Assembly: GCA_023269435.1 (NCBI GenBank)
Contig: JAHFTJ010000001.1
Coordinates: 1-45,328, forward strand
Direction of reading: 5' to 3'
DNA from: Chlamydiota bacterium
GTDB lineage: Bacteria > Chlamydiota > Chlamydiia > Chlamydiales > 2-12-FULL-49-11
Length of the DNA: 45,328 nt
The translations under genes were made by a program, and so were the position numbers. The stretch's first letter is position 1, and every line of letters starts with the position of its first letter. The notes beneath the pieces were generated by a model that saw only the letters and a list, made by a program, of their open reading frames with translations, was not told the origin of the DNA and ran no database searches. Below are positions 1 through 9,027 of this stretch, piece by piece.

Positions 1-111
1 TGGGCAAATTTTAAGAGAATGGTGAAGAATTGCATTGAAGACTTTTCTAAGCTTTCAGAAGCCATTGACTACGTATTTATCAAAGTATGCGAGGAGAAAA
101 ATAAAATTTAA
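1..111 (+). pseudogene. C-terminal fragment of IS630-like DDE transposase (5' end outside window)
   Basis: The window opens inside a reading frame that ends at TAA 109-111. The 36 visible residues begin WANFKRMVKN and contain the pattern W-A-N-(F/L)-K-x-x-(V/L)-K-K/N, which resembles the extreme C-terminus of IS630-family transposases. Only the tail is visible, so whether the full gene is intact cannot be judged. The neighbourhood of other broken genes makes decay likely. Family assignment rests on a short stretch and is tentative. Confidence 0.45.
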
Positions 112-334
112 TCAACTATACAAGTAGCGAGTCTTATCTACATAAGTATAACCGCCTTTGATTAGGTTTGGGAAATGCTGGATGCCTGCTGGCGGATTGG
201 GTAATGCCATGGTGCCGAAGTTTAGCATGTTTCGTGTATGATTAGATACCGCGATTATTCAACCAATTGGAGGTGGAAAGACGTATTTAGAACTTTTCGA
301 TTGAAAAGTTTGGTAGCTTTTTCTATGATAAAAA
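112..334. other. Non-coding remnant between transposase tail and radical SAM pseudogene
   Basis: No credible reading frame. The stretch is visibly richer in G and C than the core genes downstream, which fits degenerated imported DNA. It contains the first copy of the tmRNA-end repeat (267-298) and a small palindrome at 291-310 with the arms aacttttc/gaaaagtt. Confidence 0.4.
267..298. repeat. Direct repeat copy A, related to the tmRNA 3' end
   Basis: This 32-base segment matches copy B at 1245-1276 at 29 of 32 positions. It begins with ttggaggtgg, which is also the (reverse-strand) 3' terminus of the tmRNA gene at 2012-2021. The two copies flank the radical SAM pseudogene. I infer att-site remnants of elements that integrated at the 3' end of ssrA; no integrase gene is visible. 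Confidence 0.55.
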
Positions 335-1211
335 ATGCTTATGTTCGTTCTACTTTTCCAAGAAATTCATATTGAAAATACCAATTCCTGCGGTTACAAA
401 TGCGTCATGTGTCCGCGTGAGAGTCAAACGCGTCGGATTGGCTTTATGTCTTTAGGAGATTTTTCCCTTATATTGGAGAGAATTGGTCAGTTTAGCGGAA
501 TTTTTCATTTGCATGGGTTTGGAGAACCTCTTCTCGATCGACAGCTTGTTCCAAAAGTCCAAGAACTGAAGAAGAAAAGCTCTTCTTCGTTAGGATTTAT
601 TATTTCTACTTTAAGCGTTCGGGTTGCAGAGGATTACTTTGCAAAGCTGCTTGAAGCAGGTCTTGGTGGGATAATGATCAGTTTTATATGGGTTTACTGT
701 AGATGACTACAAAACAATCCATGGGTACAATGGATTTGAGCTAGTAAAACGAAATCTACAGCTTTTGAGCGAAGCGATGAAGCGTTTTCCCAAATTCACC
801 GCAACTATTAAAATCCCATCTTCCTCTCTTTCCTCTACTTTACCTGTCGCGGAACCTCCAGAAAAAATTGAGTTTTGCCGATGAGTACAGAAACTTGGAT
901 TTAACATTGGAGAATGATCCTATGTCCATAATTATAGCGATGGAAGGAATTATAACCTTCCCAACACAGAACGAATGTGTTCTGTTATCTCTGGGAAGAG
1001 GGAGAACATCTTAAACATTACTTGGGATTTGAATGTGATTCCCTGCTGTTATGATTTTAATGCGACAATTCCCTTTGGTAATCTTCGTAAGCAGAGCCTC
1101 GAAGAGATTTTCTCTAGCTCGGAATATCTGACTTTCGTATTTGCTCATCGAACTGACAACTTGGCTGCTTATCCAGTTTGCCAAAATTGCGAGAAAAGTG
1201 ATTACAAATAA
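335..1211 (+). pseudogene. Radical SAM/SPASM-domain protein, frameshifted remnant
   Basis: The first fragment (335-706) has a radical SAM cluster motif CGYKCVMC (C-x3-C-x2-C), followed by FHLHGFGEPLLD, typical of the first strands of the radical SAM barrel. Near 685 the frame shifts. The next frame continues with a DQFYMGLTVDDYKTIHGY-like stretch, which is family-typical. Another shift leads to a C-terminal fragment (975-1211) with IPCCYDF, GN and a final CxxC (VCQNCEK), as in SPASM domains that bind auxiliary iron-sulfur clusters. At least two frameshifts are needed to join the pieces, so the gene is dead unless the sequence has errors. It lies among transposase remnants. Confidence 0.7.
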
Positions 1212-1244
1212 AAAAAGTCTCGGTTACCCGAAGCCTTTGGTATT

Positions 1245-1276
1245 TTGGAGGTGGAGAGACGCATTCAGAACTTTTC
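1245..1276. repeat. Direct repeat copy B, related to the tmRNA 3' end
   Basis: Differs from copy A (267-298) at only three positions. Its first 15 bases, ttggaggtggagaga, are identical to 2012-2026, the last part of the tmRNA T-arm and acceptor strand read on the opposite strand. A chance 15-base identity within 800 bases is improbable. I interpret it as a duplicated attachment site. Confidence 0.55.
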
Positions 1277-1446
1277 AATGGGAGAAAATTCGCCTTTTTC
1301 TTCTCCAAATGCCTGCTTATGGCAGATGAGAGATATTAGAGGCTTGACAATTTCCATCTTTTTGGTTACATTACCTGTTGATAAAGTTACAAAACCAAAT
1401 TGACCCATCGGCTGCTAGTCCTACGGACATGGCAGATTAACAAAAG

Positions 1447-1770
1447 GTGGTATGCTTTGCTGCAATTATCATACAGACGTTAGAACAATTTGATTACACA
1501 TCACAACCTTCTGTAGATCCAAATCAAATTAAGGAGATCGGGATGTGTCGCTGGATTTCACATGGTGACACTCCGCTGCTTTTGGATCCGCCTGGGGTAG
1601 GAAAAACACATCTAGCTGTTGCTTTAGGGCGCGAGGCTATTATACAAAATCAGTCAGTACTATTTATTTCGGCTGTCGCCTTGTTAACTCAACTTGTAAA
1701 AGCACATCAAGTAGGAAAGCTCGAAGAAAAAATCTCTTATTATAACAAGCAATCGCTAACTTCCGTTTGA
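1447..1770 (+). pseudogene. istB: Truncated IstB-like ATPase (IS21-family helper)
   Basis: The frame shows the N-terminal half of an IstB/DnaC-like ATPase. It has a TLEQFD...QPSVD start typical of IstB, then a Walker A loop DPPGVGKTHLAVALG, then VLFISAVALLTQLVKA. IstB proteins are about 250 residues and help the IS21 transposase IstA. Here the sequence ends right after the Walker A region, before the Walker B DE motif, and no IstA is present nearby. It is a dead fragment of a mobile element and supports the view that 1-2000 is a graveyard of insertions. Confidence 0.75.
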
Positions 1771-1975
1771 CCAACAGCTTATTGGCTGACTTCTATGCAG
1801 CCTATTGTCTGATTATCACTGCTGTAGACTTCACAAAAATATAGCAGGAAAGAGCTGAAAACTAAAGAGTTTTTACTGCAGTTTCATCCAGTCTAGTGCG
1901 TAAATACTGCGTAATTGGAGTTTACGCAACTGAATTTTTGTGTGTGAATTTCGTGTTGTATGTCACTAAAAACAA
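1771..1975. other. Intergenic remnant without recognisable gene
   Basis: No reading frame resembling a known family is visible. Traces of the IstB frame stop at 1770. The stretch separates the mobile-element graveyard from the tmRNA terminator. Confidence 0.3.
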
Positions 1976-2003
1976 AAGGCTTCAGTCGTAAAACTGAAGC
2001 CTT
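1976..2003 (-). terminator. Rho-independent terminator of the tmRNA gene
   Basis: A perfect 10-bp stem (aaggcttcag/ctgaagcctt) with an 8-base loop lies 9 bases beyond the tmRNA 3' end. On the minus strand it is followed by TTTTGTTTTT, the usual U-rich tract. Orientation and distance fit termination of ssrA. Confidence 0.8.
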
Positions 2004-2011
2004 AATTTTGA

Positions 2012-2026
2012 TTGGAGGTGGAGAGA
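2012..2026. repeat. tmRNA 3'-end segment shared with upstream repeats (candidate attB)
   Basis: ttggaggtggagaga at the tmRNA 3' terminus is identical to 1245-1259 and nearly identical to 267-281. The 3' ends of tRNA and tmRNA genes are classic integration sites for phages and islands, so this is the likely original site from which the other copies derive. Confidence 0.5.
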
Positions 2027-2423
2027 ATTGAACTCTCGTCCTCGGTCGGTCCGAAATAATGACTACATGCTTATTACCTTGTAATAGATCAACCTTGCTG
2101 CAAGGCACCCCACTTGGGGTTGATCACCATTAATAATCTCGAGAAAGCCCTATAAAAGGTGTATTCAAGTTTCTCATACCAGGAAAAATGACGACGGAAT
2201 TAGACTCCCTGGTCCAACTCTAATACCATCGGCAGTTTAAATAACGTTAATTAATTAAGCTGCAATTGCAAACTCAGCAGTTGGCTCTTCGAAAAGAGAT
2301 ACTACTTTGCTTCTTTTTTGTCTGTTGACAATTTTTGTTTTACCGGATTTTTTAGGAGGCCAACCGATATCCTCCGCATGCCATATATTGCAGGTGCGAT
2401 CGTGTCGAAACCTATTCACCCCC
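2013..2423 (-). ncRNA. ssrA: Transfer-messenger RNA (tmRNA)
   Basis: tmRNA rescues stalled ribosomes with SmpB (gene at 36336 in this window). The 5' end (2423) starts GGGGGTGAATAGGTTTCGAC, the universal tmRNA start. The 3' end has a T-arm with GAGAGTTCAATTCTC and the acceptor strand CACCTCC pairing with GGGGGTG; 2013 is the discriminator. CCA is not encoded. The segment GCATGCGGAGG...GGCCTCCTAAAAA closely matches chlamydial tmRNA. By alignment with C. trachomatis, translation resumes at a GTC codon (2327-2329). The 24-residue tag runs VNRQKRSK...AEFAIAA and stops at TAA 2255-2257. The AA ending is the normal protease signal; the basic first half is unusual. Confidence 0.93.
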
Positions 2424-2524
2424 ATATATGAATATATCATAAGAACAATTTTTATAGTATTAAAAATTACATTTTTTATGTTAAACTGCACATTAACTAT
2501 AACTATTGTAGAGAGCTTTTGATT

Positions 2525-5500
2525 ATGTTTGAAAAAGATAAAGAGAGTTTTCCAGGAAAAGAGGAAAAAATACTTGATTTTTGGGAAAAAAATGAAATTT
2601 TTAAAAAATCTATCGAAAATAGAAAAAATAATAAAATTTTTTCATTTTATGACGGACCTCCATTTGCCACCGGATTACCTCACTATGGACACCTATTAAC
2701 ATCTACAATAAAGGATGTTGTTGCACGTTATAAAACAATGAAAGGGTATTATGTTCCAAGGAGATTCGGATGGGACTGTCATGGCCTTCCAGTGGAAAAC
2801 GAAATCGAAAAATCTCACAATTTGTCTACCGCAACAGCTATAGAAGAATATGGAATAGGTAAATTTAATGAAGATTGTCGTGCGATAGTGCAAAGATATA
2901 CGCAAGAGTGGAAGAAAACTATCTTAAGAATTGGAAGGTGGGTTGAATTTGACAAAACATACTTAACTATGGATTTATTTTTTATGGAATCTGTTTGGTG
3001 GGTGTTTGGTAAATTATGGTCTTTAGGTCTTATATATGAAGGATTTAAGGTAATGCACTACTCTCCTAGGCTAGGTACTCCAATTTCTAATTTTGAGGCA
3101 AACCTTAATTATAAAACGGTAGATGACCCATCTCTAATTGTAAAATTTAAATTAATTGATGACGACGCATATATGCTTGTTTGGACAACTACACCTTGGA
3201 CGTTACCGTCAAACTTAGCATTAGCTATTGGCAAATGTATAACGTACGTAAGATTAAGATCTGTTGAAAACGGAGAAATTTATATATTAGCAGAAAATCA
3301 GTTAAATAAATATTTTAAAGAAGGGGAGTACGAATTAATATCTGTTTTTCTTGGCGATCAAATGATAGGGCGTAGTTACGAGCCTATTTTTCAATATTTC
3401 ACAAATCATAAAGGTGCATTTCATATATTAGATGGTGATTTTGTAAATACAGACGATGGAACTGGTATTGTTCATATCGCCCCAGCTTTTGGTGAAGACG
3501 ATTTTTTTCTGTGTAAAAAGGCTAACATTGATATTGTATGCCCTATAGATAAACATTGTAATTTTACAGATGAAGTTAGTGAATTTAAAGGGTTGTTTGT
3601 AAAAGATGCTGATAAAGCGATCATACGAACTTTAAAGAATGATGGCAAGGTATTTAAATCTTCAACATTGTCACACAGATATCCATTTTGTTGGCGTACA
3701 GACGTTCCATTAATTTACAGGGCTGTATCAACGTGGTTTGTCTCTGTGGAAAAAATTAAAGATAAGATAATAACTAACAATGAACTAATTAATTGGGTTC
3801 CAAATCATATAAAAAATGGTAGATTTGGTAAATGGTTAGAAAATGCAAGAGATTGGGCGATAAGTAGAAATAGATACTGGGGGACACCTTTACCAGTCTG
3901 GCGTTCAGAATGTGGTGACATATTGATTATTTCTAGCATTACTCAATTGGAAAAAATGACAGGTGAAAAGATACAAGATTTACATAGACATTTTATAGAT
4001 CACCTTCAGATAGAGTCTAACGGTAAAATATACAAAAGAGTTGATGAAGTTTTCGACTGTTGGTTTGAGTCTGGATCTATGCCGTACGGACAAAATCATT
4101 ATCCATTTGAAAACAAAGAAGATACATTAAAAAATTTTCCTGCCGATTTTATTGCAGAGGGGCTTGATCAGACTAGAGGTTGGTTTTACACATTAAATGT
4201 ACTTTCAACTGCACTTTTTAATAAACCTGCTTTTAAAAACGTAATTGTAAATGGAATAGTTTTAGCCGAAGATGGGCAAAAAATGTCTAAACGACTTAAA
4301 AATTATCCTGAGCCAACAAATGTAATAGATAAATATGGTAGCGATGCAATTCGTCTATATTTTTTAAATAGCCAAGTTGTACACGGTGACGATATAAGCT
4401 TTTCTGAAAATGGAGTCGATGGAGTTTTAAAAAAAATATTAATTCCATTGTGGAATAGCTATGTTTTTCTATCAACATATGCAAAGATTTATAGTTGGAT
4501 ACCATTAAAAAAAAGTTTTGCACAGCCTAGCGCAGATATAGATAGATGGGCATTATCATTATTGCAAAGCTTGATGAAAGACGTTGAAAATGGAATGAAT
4601 TTATATCGATTAGATAGAGCAGTTGAACCATTTATAGAATTTATCGATAATATAACTAATTGGTATATAAGACGAAACAGATCTAGATTTTGGAGTGATA
4701 ATGATAATAGCGACAGAAGAGAGGCGTTTGAAACTTTATATGTAGTTTTAATCACTTTATCTAAAATAAGTGCTCCATTTATACCGTTTATAAGCGAAAC
4801 AATATATCAAGAATTAAAAATTGATAGCGACGAAATATCAGTCCATTTATGTAATTTTCCAATTGAGAATAAGGATGCAATTGATTTGCAACTGGAAAAA
4901 GAGATGAAATACACAAAGGTAGTTGTTAATATAGGGCATAGTTTACGTAAAGAACATCATATTAAGGTAAGACAACCATTAGCACATGCTTACATAGCAT
5001 GTGACGACAATGATATTTTATTGTCTCTTAGAAGTCAGCAAGATTTAATAAAAGATGAGCTCAATGTAAAAGATATAACGTTTAATTTAGATGAGTTTAA
5101 ATTTATTAAATATAAACCAAAACCAAACTATAAAGTTCTTGGAAAGAGAGTTGGTAAATTGATGGATAAAGTAAGGGTGGAGATTGAATTGTTAGACCAA
5201 TCTATTCTTTATGCAATGAAAATGGGAGAGACTATAAATATAGTTGTTGGTGAAGAGGTTATATCGCTATCAGAAGAAGATGTTTTAATAGAAAGAGAGG
5301 TAAAAGAAAATTTAATAGCTCTCTCTTCCAACAATATTACATTTGTATTAGATACAAACATAACTCCTGAACTTGAGAAAGAGGGGATAGCTCGCGAGAT
5401 AGTTAATAAAATTAACTCGATTAGAAAAAACAATTGTTACGAAATTACAGATAGGATAATAATCTCTATTGATACTACGGATAAAGTGAGAGAATCTATT

Positions 5501-5626
5501 ATATTATTTGTTGATTACATACAAGGTGAGGTTTTGGCTAAAAACATAAATTTTGAAAAATGTCAAAATGGCGAAGAAATAGATATAAATGGAAATATAT
5601 CAACAATTCAAATAATTAAAATTTAA
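2525..5626 (+). CDS. ileS: Isoleucine--tRNA ligase
   Basis: Cytoplasmic IleRS charges tRNA-Ile in two ATP-dependent steps. The class I signatures are clear: PPFATGLPHYGH (HIGH motif, residues ~53-56), GWDCHGLP, the editing-domain region with TTTPWTLPSN, WFESGSMPYG, and QKMSKR (KMSKS motif, ~586-590). The 1033-residue length and the C-terminal sequence without a Cys4 zinc site fit the eukaryote-like IleRS of chlamydiae. An ATG at 2525 is preferred over an in-frame TTG six bases upstream. The gene starts about 100 bases from the divergent tmRNA gene, and its end overlaps lepB by 4 bases tail to tail. The ileS/lepB pairing is chlamydial. Confidence 0.97.
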   Translation: MFEKDKESFPGKEEKILDFWEKNEIFKKSIENRKNNKIFSFYDGPPFATGLPHYGHLLTSTIKDVVARYKTMKGYYVPRRFGWDCHGLPVENEIEKSHNLSTATAIEEYGIGKFNEDCRAIVQRYTQEWKKTILRIGRWVEFDKTYLTMDLFFMESVWWVFGKLWSLGLIYEGFKVMHYSPRLGTPISNFEANLNYKTVDDPSLIVKFKLIDDDAYMLVWTTTPWTLPSNLALAIGKCITYVRLRSVENGEIYILAENQLNKYFKEGEYELISVFLGDQMIGRSYEPIFQYFTNHKGAFHILDGDFVNTDDGTGIVHIAPAFGEDDFFLCKKANIDIVCPIDKHCNFTDEVSEFKGLFVKDADKAIIRTLKNDGKVFKSSTLSHRYPFCWRTDVPLIYRAVSTWFVSVEKIKDKIITNNELINWVPNHIKNGRFGKWLENARDWAISRNRYWGTPLPVWRSECGDILIISSITQLEKMTGEKIQDLHRHFIDHLQIESNGKIYKRVDEVFDCWFESGSMPYGQNHYPFENKEDTLKNFPADFIAEGLDQTRGWFYTLNVLSTALFNKPAFKNVIVNGIVLAEDGQKMSKRLKNYPEPTNVIDKYGSDAIRLYFLNSQVVHGDDISFSENGVDGVLKKILIPLWNSYVFLSTYAKIYSWIPLKKSFAQPSADIDRWALSLLQSLMKDVENGMNLYRLDRAVEPFIEFIDNITNWYIRRNRSRFWSDNDNSDRREAFETLYVVLITLSKISAPFIPFISETIYQELKIDSDEISVHLCNFPIENKDAIDLQLEKEMKYTKVVVNIGHSLRKEHHIKVRQPLAHAYIACDDNDILLSLRSQQDLIKDELNVKDITFNLDEFKFIKYKPKPNYKVLGKRVGKLMDKVRVEIELLDQSILYAMKMGETINIVVGEEVISLSEEDVLIEREVKENLIALSSNNITFVLDTNITPELEKEGIAREIVNKINSIRKNNCYEITDRIIISIDTTDKVRESIILFVDYIQGEVLAKNINFEKCQNGEEIDINGNISTIQIIKI

Positions 5627-7458
5627 AATATCCGTTTTTTTCTGCTATTAACATAATACCATAATCCAATTATTATGATTAGCGTTCCCCAGATTAATAT
5701 GTTGGTAACTGTAAAAAATGGGTAGATCAAATTATTTGCAAATCCAAAACGGCCCCCTGGAGCCCAAAACATTAGTAATGGTACACCTCGAAGGTTATTT
5801 TCTGGTACGAACCCAAAATCCCTGCTATCTGCGCTCATTGCATGGTTATCGCCAAGGACTAAATATTGTTTTTCTGGTATCAAGATCCCGTATTTCTTTA
5901 TTTTTTCTACATTTAACGATCCATCTTTGTTTAACGGTGGACCTAAATCGATGAATGGATGGTATGTATCGTTAGAATTAACCTTTAATGTTAATTCAGA
6001 TAATATAAATTGTTGAAGTACTGGATCATCGTGAGTGATAATTGGCGCCCCCATCAAATATAGGTCTCCGCCACTAAAATATGCATATCGCGACGGTAAA
6101 ATAGTGTTATCATTATATGATGGAATAAATCTATCGTCGCATTCTATTCCACTATTATAAAGTGCAAAAAGATGATTTTTATCAAATTTTGCTAATGGAT
6201 GATCTTTTGGTAAATTTTCTGTAACACCCTGTGATTTTATTTTACACAACTTACCATTATAAAACTCATAAGTTCCATTTGGAATATCACCTTTTAACTT
6301 AGGAATGAAATGAGTGTTTTGAGCATCTTTAGCAGAGACTCCATATCGTCTAAAATAACCATTTTCAATTATAAAGCGTCCAGTATAAATATTGTCCCAT
6401 ATTTTTTGTAAGTGACTTTCATTTAGTGGAATATAAGATTTTTCTAAATGAGCAATAGGTCGCATTCTAAAATAAAAATCGCGACTAAGTTTCGCTTTAG
6501 AAATAGATGGATGATGAGTTAACTCCAAATAAAATTCGCTAACTGGCAATTGATGTATAACATCCTTATGTTCTAACGTATTTCTTTTTATAAGTCTTGC
6601 ATTTGCATAATTTTCTATCCCCCAAAGTTCATATAAATCTGTTGCATTATCAGATAACATTTCATAATGGACATCTTTTTTAGAAGATGAATATAATTTT
6701 GCAACTGGAATATTCATTTGGTATAATGTAACAGGCGAAAACACATCGTTTGTTTTAGATGATTGAGCTCTTACCTTTCCTTCAATATTAATAAATGGTA
6801 TATGTTCTATGTAATTTAATTCATCTAGCTGAAGTTGAGTGGTTATGTTATTTCCATTTTTATCTATTCCATATATTTTTCCACCATAAAAATATAGCAT
6901 ATCGCCAGGAAGACCTACCATTCTTTTAATAAATTGTTTATATCCAGGAAATAAATAAAAATATCGCGTCTTTACATTAGCGATATCCATATTTTCTCCA
7001 GTAAAGATGGTAACACCCATGCGTTTGACATTTTCATGATTAAACAAAATGTGCGACGTTGTTAAAGGAATATTTATACCGAATTGGGTCTTTGAGACGA
7101 CTAATCTGTCTTGCTCCTTAAACGTAGGTCTCATTGATCCTGATGGAATTTCAAATAACTCAAATGCAACTTGACGAATTAATACTGCAATACATAATGC
7201 GAAAATTAATGAAAAAAAATTTTCATAAATTTTTTCAAATTTACTTTTCTTAAAATGAATAGACGATAATTGCTCAAGCTCTTTTGAGATAAAATCTGAT
7301 TTTTCTCTATCTTTATCTGATATAGCTCTTTCTAATTCTAAAATTTTAGATTTAATTTTATCTAATACATCTTCGGAAAATTTTTTTTGATTTTTACGGA
7401 ATATCTTCCAATTACTGTTTAGTATAGATTTTGATTTATATAATGAGTATAATTTCAT
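5623..7458 (-). CDS. lepB: Signal peptidase I (long chlamydial type)
   Basis: Inner-membrane serine protease that removes signal peptides from exported proteins. A coiled, charged N-terminus (1-75) is followed by a membrane segment (~80-100), then EIPSGSMRPT with nucleophile Ser108, and FIKRMVGLPGD with general-base Lys178. The conserved box VLGDNHAMSADSRDFGFVP lies near the end, followed by a second membrane helix and a basic tail. At 611 residues it is about twice the E. coli enzyme, because of a large insertion between the Lys box and the GDN box. Chlamydial LepB has the same enlarged form. Convergent with ileS. Confidence 0.95.
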   Translation of the reverse strand: MKLYSLYKSKSILNSNWKIFRKNQKKFSEDVLDKIKSKILELERAISDKDREKSDFISKELEQLSSIHFKKSKFEKIYENFFSLIFALCIAVLIRQVAFELFEIPSGSMRPTFKEQDRLVVSKTQFGINIPLTTSHILFNHENVKRMGVTIFTGENMDIANVKTRYFYLFPGYKQFIKRMVGLPGDMLYFYGGKIYGIDKNGNNITTQLQLDELNYIEHIPFINIEGKVRAQSSKTNDVFSPVTLYQMNIPVAKLYSSSKKDVHYEMLSDNATDLYELWGIENYANARLIKRNTLEHKDVIHQLPVSEFYLELTHHPSISKAKLSRDFYFRMRPIAHLEKSYIPLNESHLQKIWDNIYTGRFIIENGYFRRYGVSAKDAQNTHFIPKLKGDIPNGTYEFYNGKLCKIKSQGVTENLPKDHPLAKFDKNHLFALYNSGIECDDRFIPSYNDNTILPSRYAYFSGGDLYLMGAPIITHDDPVLQQFILSELTLKVNSNDTYHPFIDLGPPLNKDGSLNVEKIKKYGILIPEKQYLVLGDNHAMSADSRDFGFVPENNLRGVPLLMFWAPGGRFGFANNLIYPFFTVTNILIWGTLIIIIGLWYYVNSRKKRIF

Positions 7459-7520
7459 AGATATTTAATGGTAGAAGTTGTCATATTTATTTGCAATCAT
7501 ATTAACATAGTTATTAAATT

Positions 7521-8216
7521 TTATTTTGATAATTTTAGATTTCTCCCAGAATCGCAAATTTTTATTTTGAGCGATAAATTTAAATCATCGGTTATCTGTA
7601 TCCAATATGGAAATGGGAAAGATTTGTCATCTTTATTAAAATATATCTCCAAATGTTTATTCGACAATAATGAATCATTTTTTGTAAAATTAATAGTGAA
7701 AACATCAAAACATCCTCCGATAATTTTTTTTCCATCGAATATTAGTGGTGGATTCCAGTTTTTTCTTGTATCTACACCATCAGATGGAATTTGACCTATT
7801 TTTTTGCGATTTTCATCTAATACCTGGTGTAATTGAGATGATAACAATGAGATAAGAAAAGAATCTTCTTTATTTAATGAAATGTTGACATTTTTAGTAA
7901 CAGAATAACATCCTAATATTTCATCATTTTTCATATCGATTGTTATTTTATTCCAAGATGTGCAGGCTTCTGAATTATTTAAAAAAAAATTTTCCCATGC
8001 AAAAGAATTTTTTTGCTTTTTGTTTTTCGTAAGCAAAATTTCTTCTAATATTAGAATACTTCCTTTGAGGGAATCTATTCGTATGAGATTCAGTGATTTA
8101 TTTTGTTCTACAACAATAAAATCTCCTGGCTTGCCATTTTTTAAGTAATCTTTTATAGAGAGTGACGCCAATGGCTGAGTAAGCAACATAATTAATAGTA
8201 ATATTTTATTTATCAT
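7521..8216 (-). CDS. Exported protein of unknown function
   Basis: Not recognised. The 231-residue protein begins with MINKILLLIMLLTQPLASLS, a convincing Sec signal peptide with cleavage after ALA/S-like residues. The mature part is rich in beta-type sequence with two or three cysteines and no known motif. I chose ATG 8216 (8222 is also in frame); an open frame runs further upstream but would bury the signal peptide. It sits immediately upstream of lepB on the same strand, 62 bases apart, so the two may be co-transcribed. In C. trachomatis the gene next to lepB (CT021) is also an uncharacterised protein, but homology cannot be shown here. Confidence 0.7.
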   Translation of the reverse strand: MINKILLLIMLLTQPLASLSIKDYLKNGKPGDFIVVEQNKSLNLIRIDSLKGSILILEEILLTKNKKQKNSFAWENFFLNNSEACTSWNKITIDMKNDEILGCYSVTKNVNISLNKEDSFLISLLSSQLHQVLDENRKKIGQIPSDGVDTRKNWNPPLIFDGKKIIGGCFDVFTINFTKNDSLLSNKHLEIYFNKDDKSFPFPYWIQITDDLNLSLKIKICDSGRNLKLSK

Positions 8217-8301
8217 GAACATACAGATATTAACACAAAAATAACATTTATTTCTTGATGTTTTTATTGCGTATATGCATTTCATATAGTTGGAGATTAA
8301 T

Positions 8302-8622
8302 ATGAAATTAAATAAAAAAATATCAATAACATTATTGTTTATTATTAGTGTATTAGGAATTAGTTCTTGCTCCACAGATAGCGATTCTAAGCTAAAAAAA
8401 ATTGGTGGAATTTATGAAAGTACTATTTACCAACAAGCAGAGTACCACAAAAATCAAATAAAAAAATATAGATACTCAATAGTGCTTGAAGATCAATCTA
8501 TATACAAATCACTTAGTAGTCGTGACATGAATAATGTCAGACGTTCTAATAATAGAAAAATGCAATATTTTAAAAAAATTGATTACCATCTACAAGAAAT
8601 AGAAAAGTTAAGGGAAAAATGA
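8302..8622 (+). CDS. Small putative lipoprotein
   Basis: 106 residues with a lipoprotein signal: MKLNKKISITLLFIISVLGI followed by SSC, a good lipobox with the lipidated cysteine near position 22. The rest is charged and helical (many K, N, Q, Y) with no known domain. ATG 8302 has the ribosome site GGAG eight bases upstream and is preferred over the in-frame ATG 12 bases earlier. The stop overlaps the next gene's start by four bases (ATGA), so the two small exported proteins are translated together and may form a complex. Function unknown. Confidence 0.75.
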   Translation: MKLNKKISITLLFIISVLGISSCSTDSDSKLKKIGGIYESTIYQQAEYHKNQIKKYRYSIVLEDQSIYKSLSSRDMNNVRRSNNRKMQYFKKIDYHLQEIEKLREK

Positions 8623-8975
8623 GAAAAATAATTTATTGTATGGCCATATCGTTATCATCGTTGATTTTACCAATAAAAGGGTTTGCTGGCGTAGAGTACA
8701 TTCTTAATAAAGTATCATCGTTTAGTAATGTCAATGCAAAACAAAATAGATTAGAATACTTAAACGAACAAATTAAATTTCTTACAGAAATGAAAAACTA
8801 TTATGAAGCAAAGTCAGTTCGTAATCGTAATAGAGCAAGAGTGTTGCAATATCAAGATTATCAAACAGAAGCAAGACGTATGTTTAAAGAATCTGACGAT
8901 TACGATAAATTGGTTTCAGTAATAAATAACGAGATTAGTCAATTGGAGAAAGAGAGGGAGTCCTTGCTAAAATAA
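8619..8975 (+). CDS. Small exported coiled-coil protein
   Basis: 118 residues with an N-terminal signal peptide (MRKIIYCMAISLSSLILPIK, cleavage probably after GFA) and a mature part predicted by eye to be one long helical hairpin: EYLNEQIKFLTEMKNYYEAK, then a basic RNRNRAR stretch, then an acidic heptad-like end (ISQLEKERESLL). No catalytic motif. Translationally coupled to the preceding lipoprotein (ATGA overlap). Not recognised; it looks like a periplasmic structural or chaperone-like protein, but that is inference. Confidence 0.72.
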   Translation: MRKIIYCMAISLSSLILPIKGFAGVEYILNKVSSFSNVNAKQNRLEYLNEQIKFLTEMKNYYEAKSVRNRNRARVLQYQDYQTEARRMFKESDDYDKLVSVINNEISQLEKERESLLK

Positions 8976-9027
8976 TACAATTTTTAATTGCTATTGTACA
9001 GTAATCAATATATCATAACGAAGAAAG

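Noticed and set aside
2424-2500. tmRNA promoter
   Set aside because: A TATATT box stands at a plausible distance from the 5' end, but no -35 box could be placed with confidence in such AT-rich DNA.
5718-5954. Plus-strand open frame inside lepB
   Set aside because: It lies wholly antisense to conserved lepB motifs and has no recognisable protein features.
7468-7794. Plus-strand open frame of 108 codons
   Set aside because: Antisense to the exported protein at 7521-8216, which has a good signal peptide; the plus-strand product shows no motif and no ribosome site.
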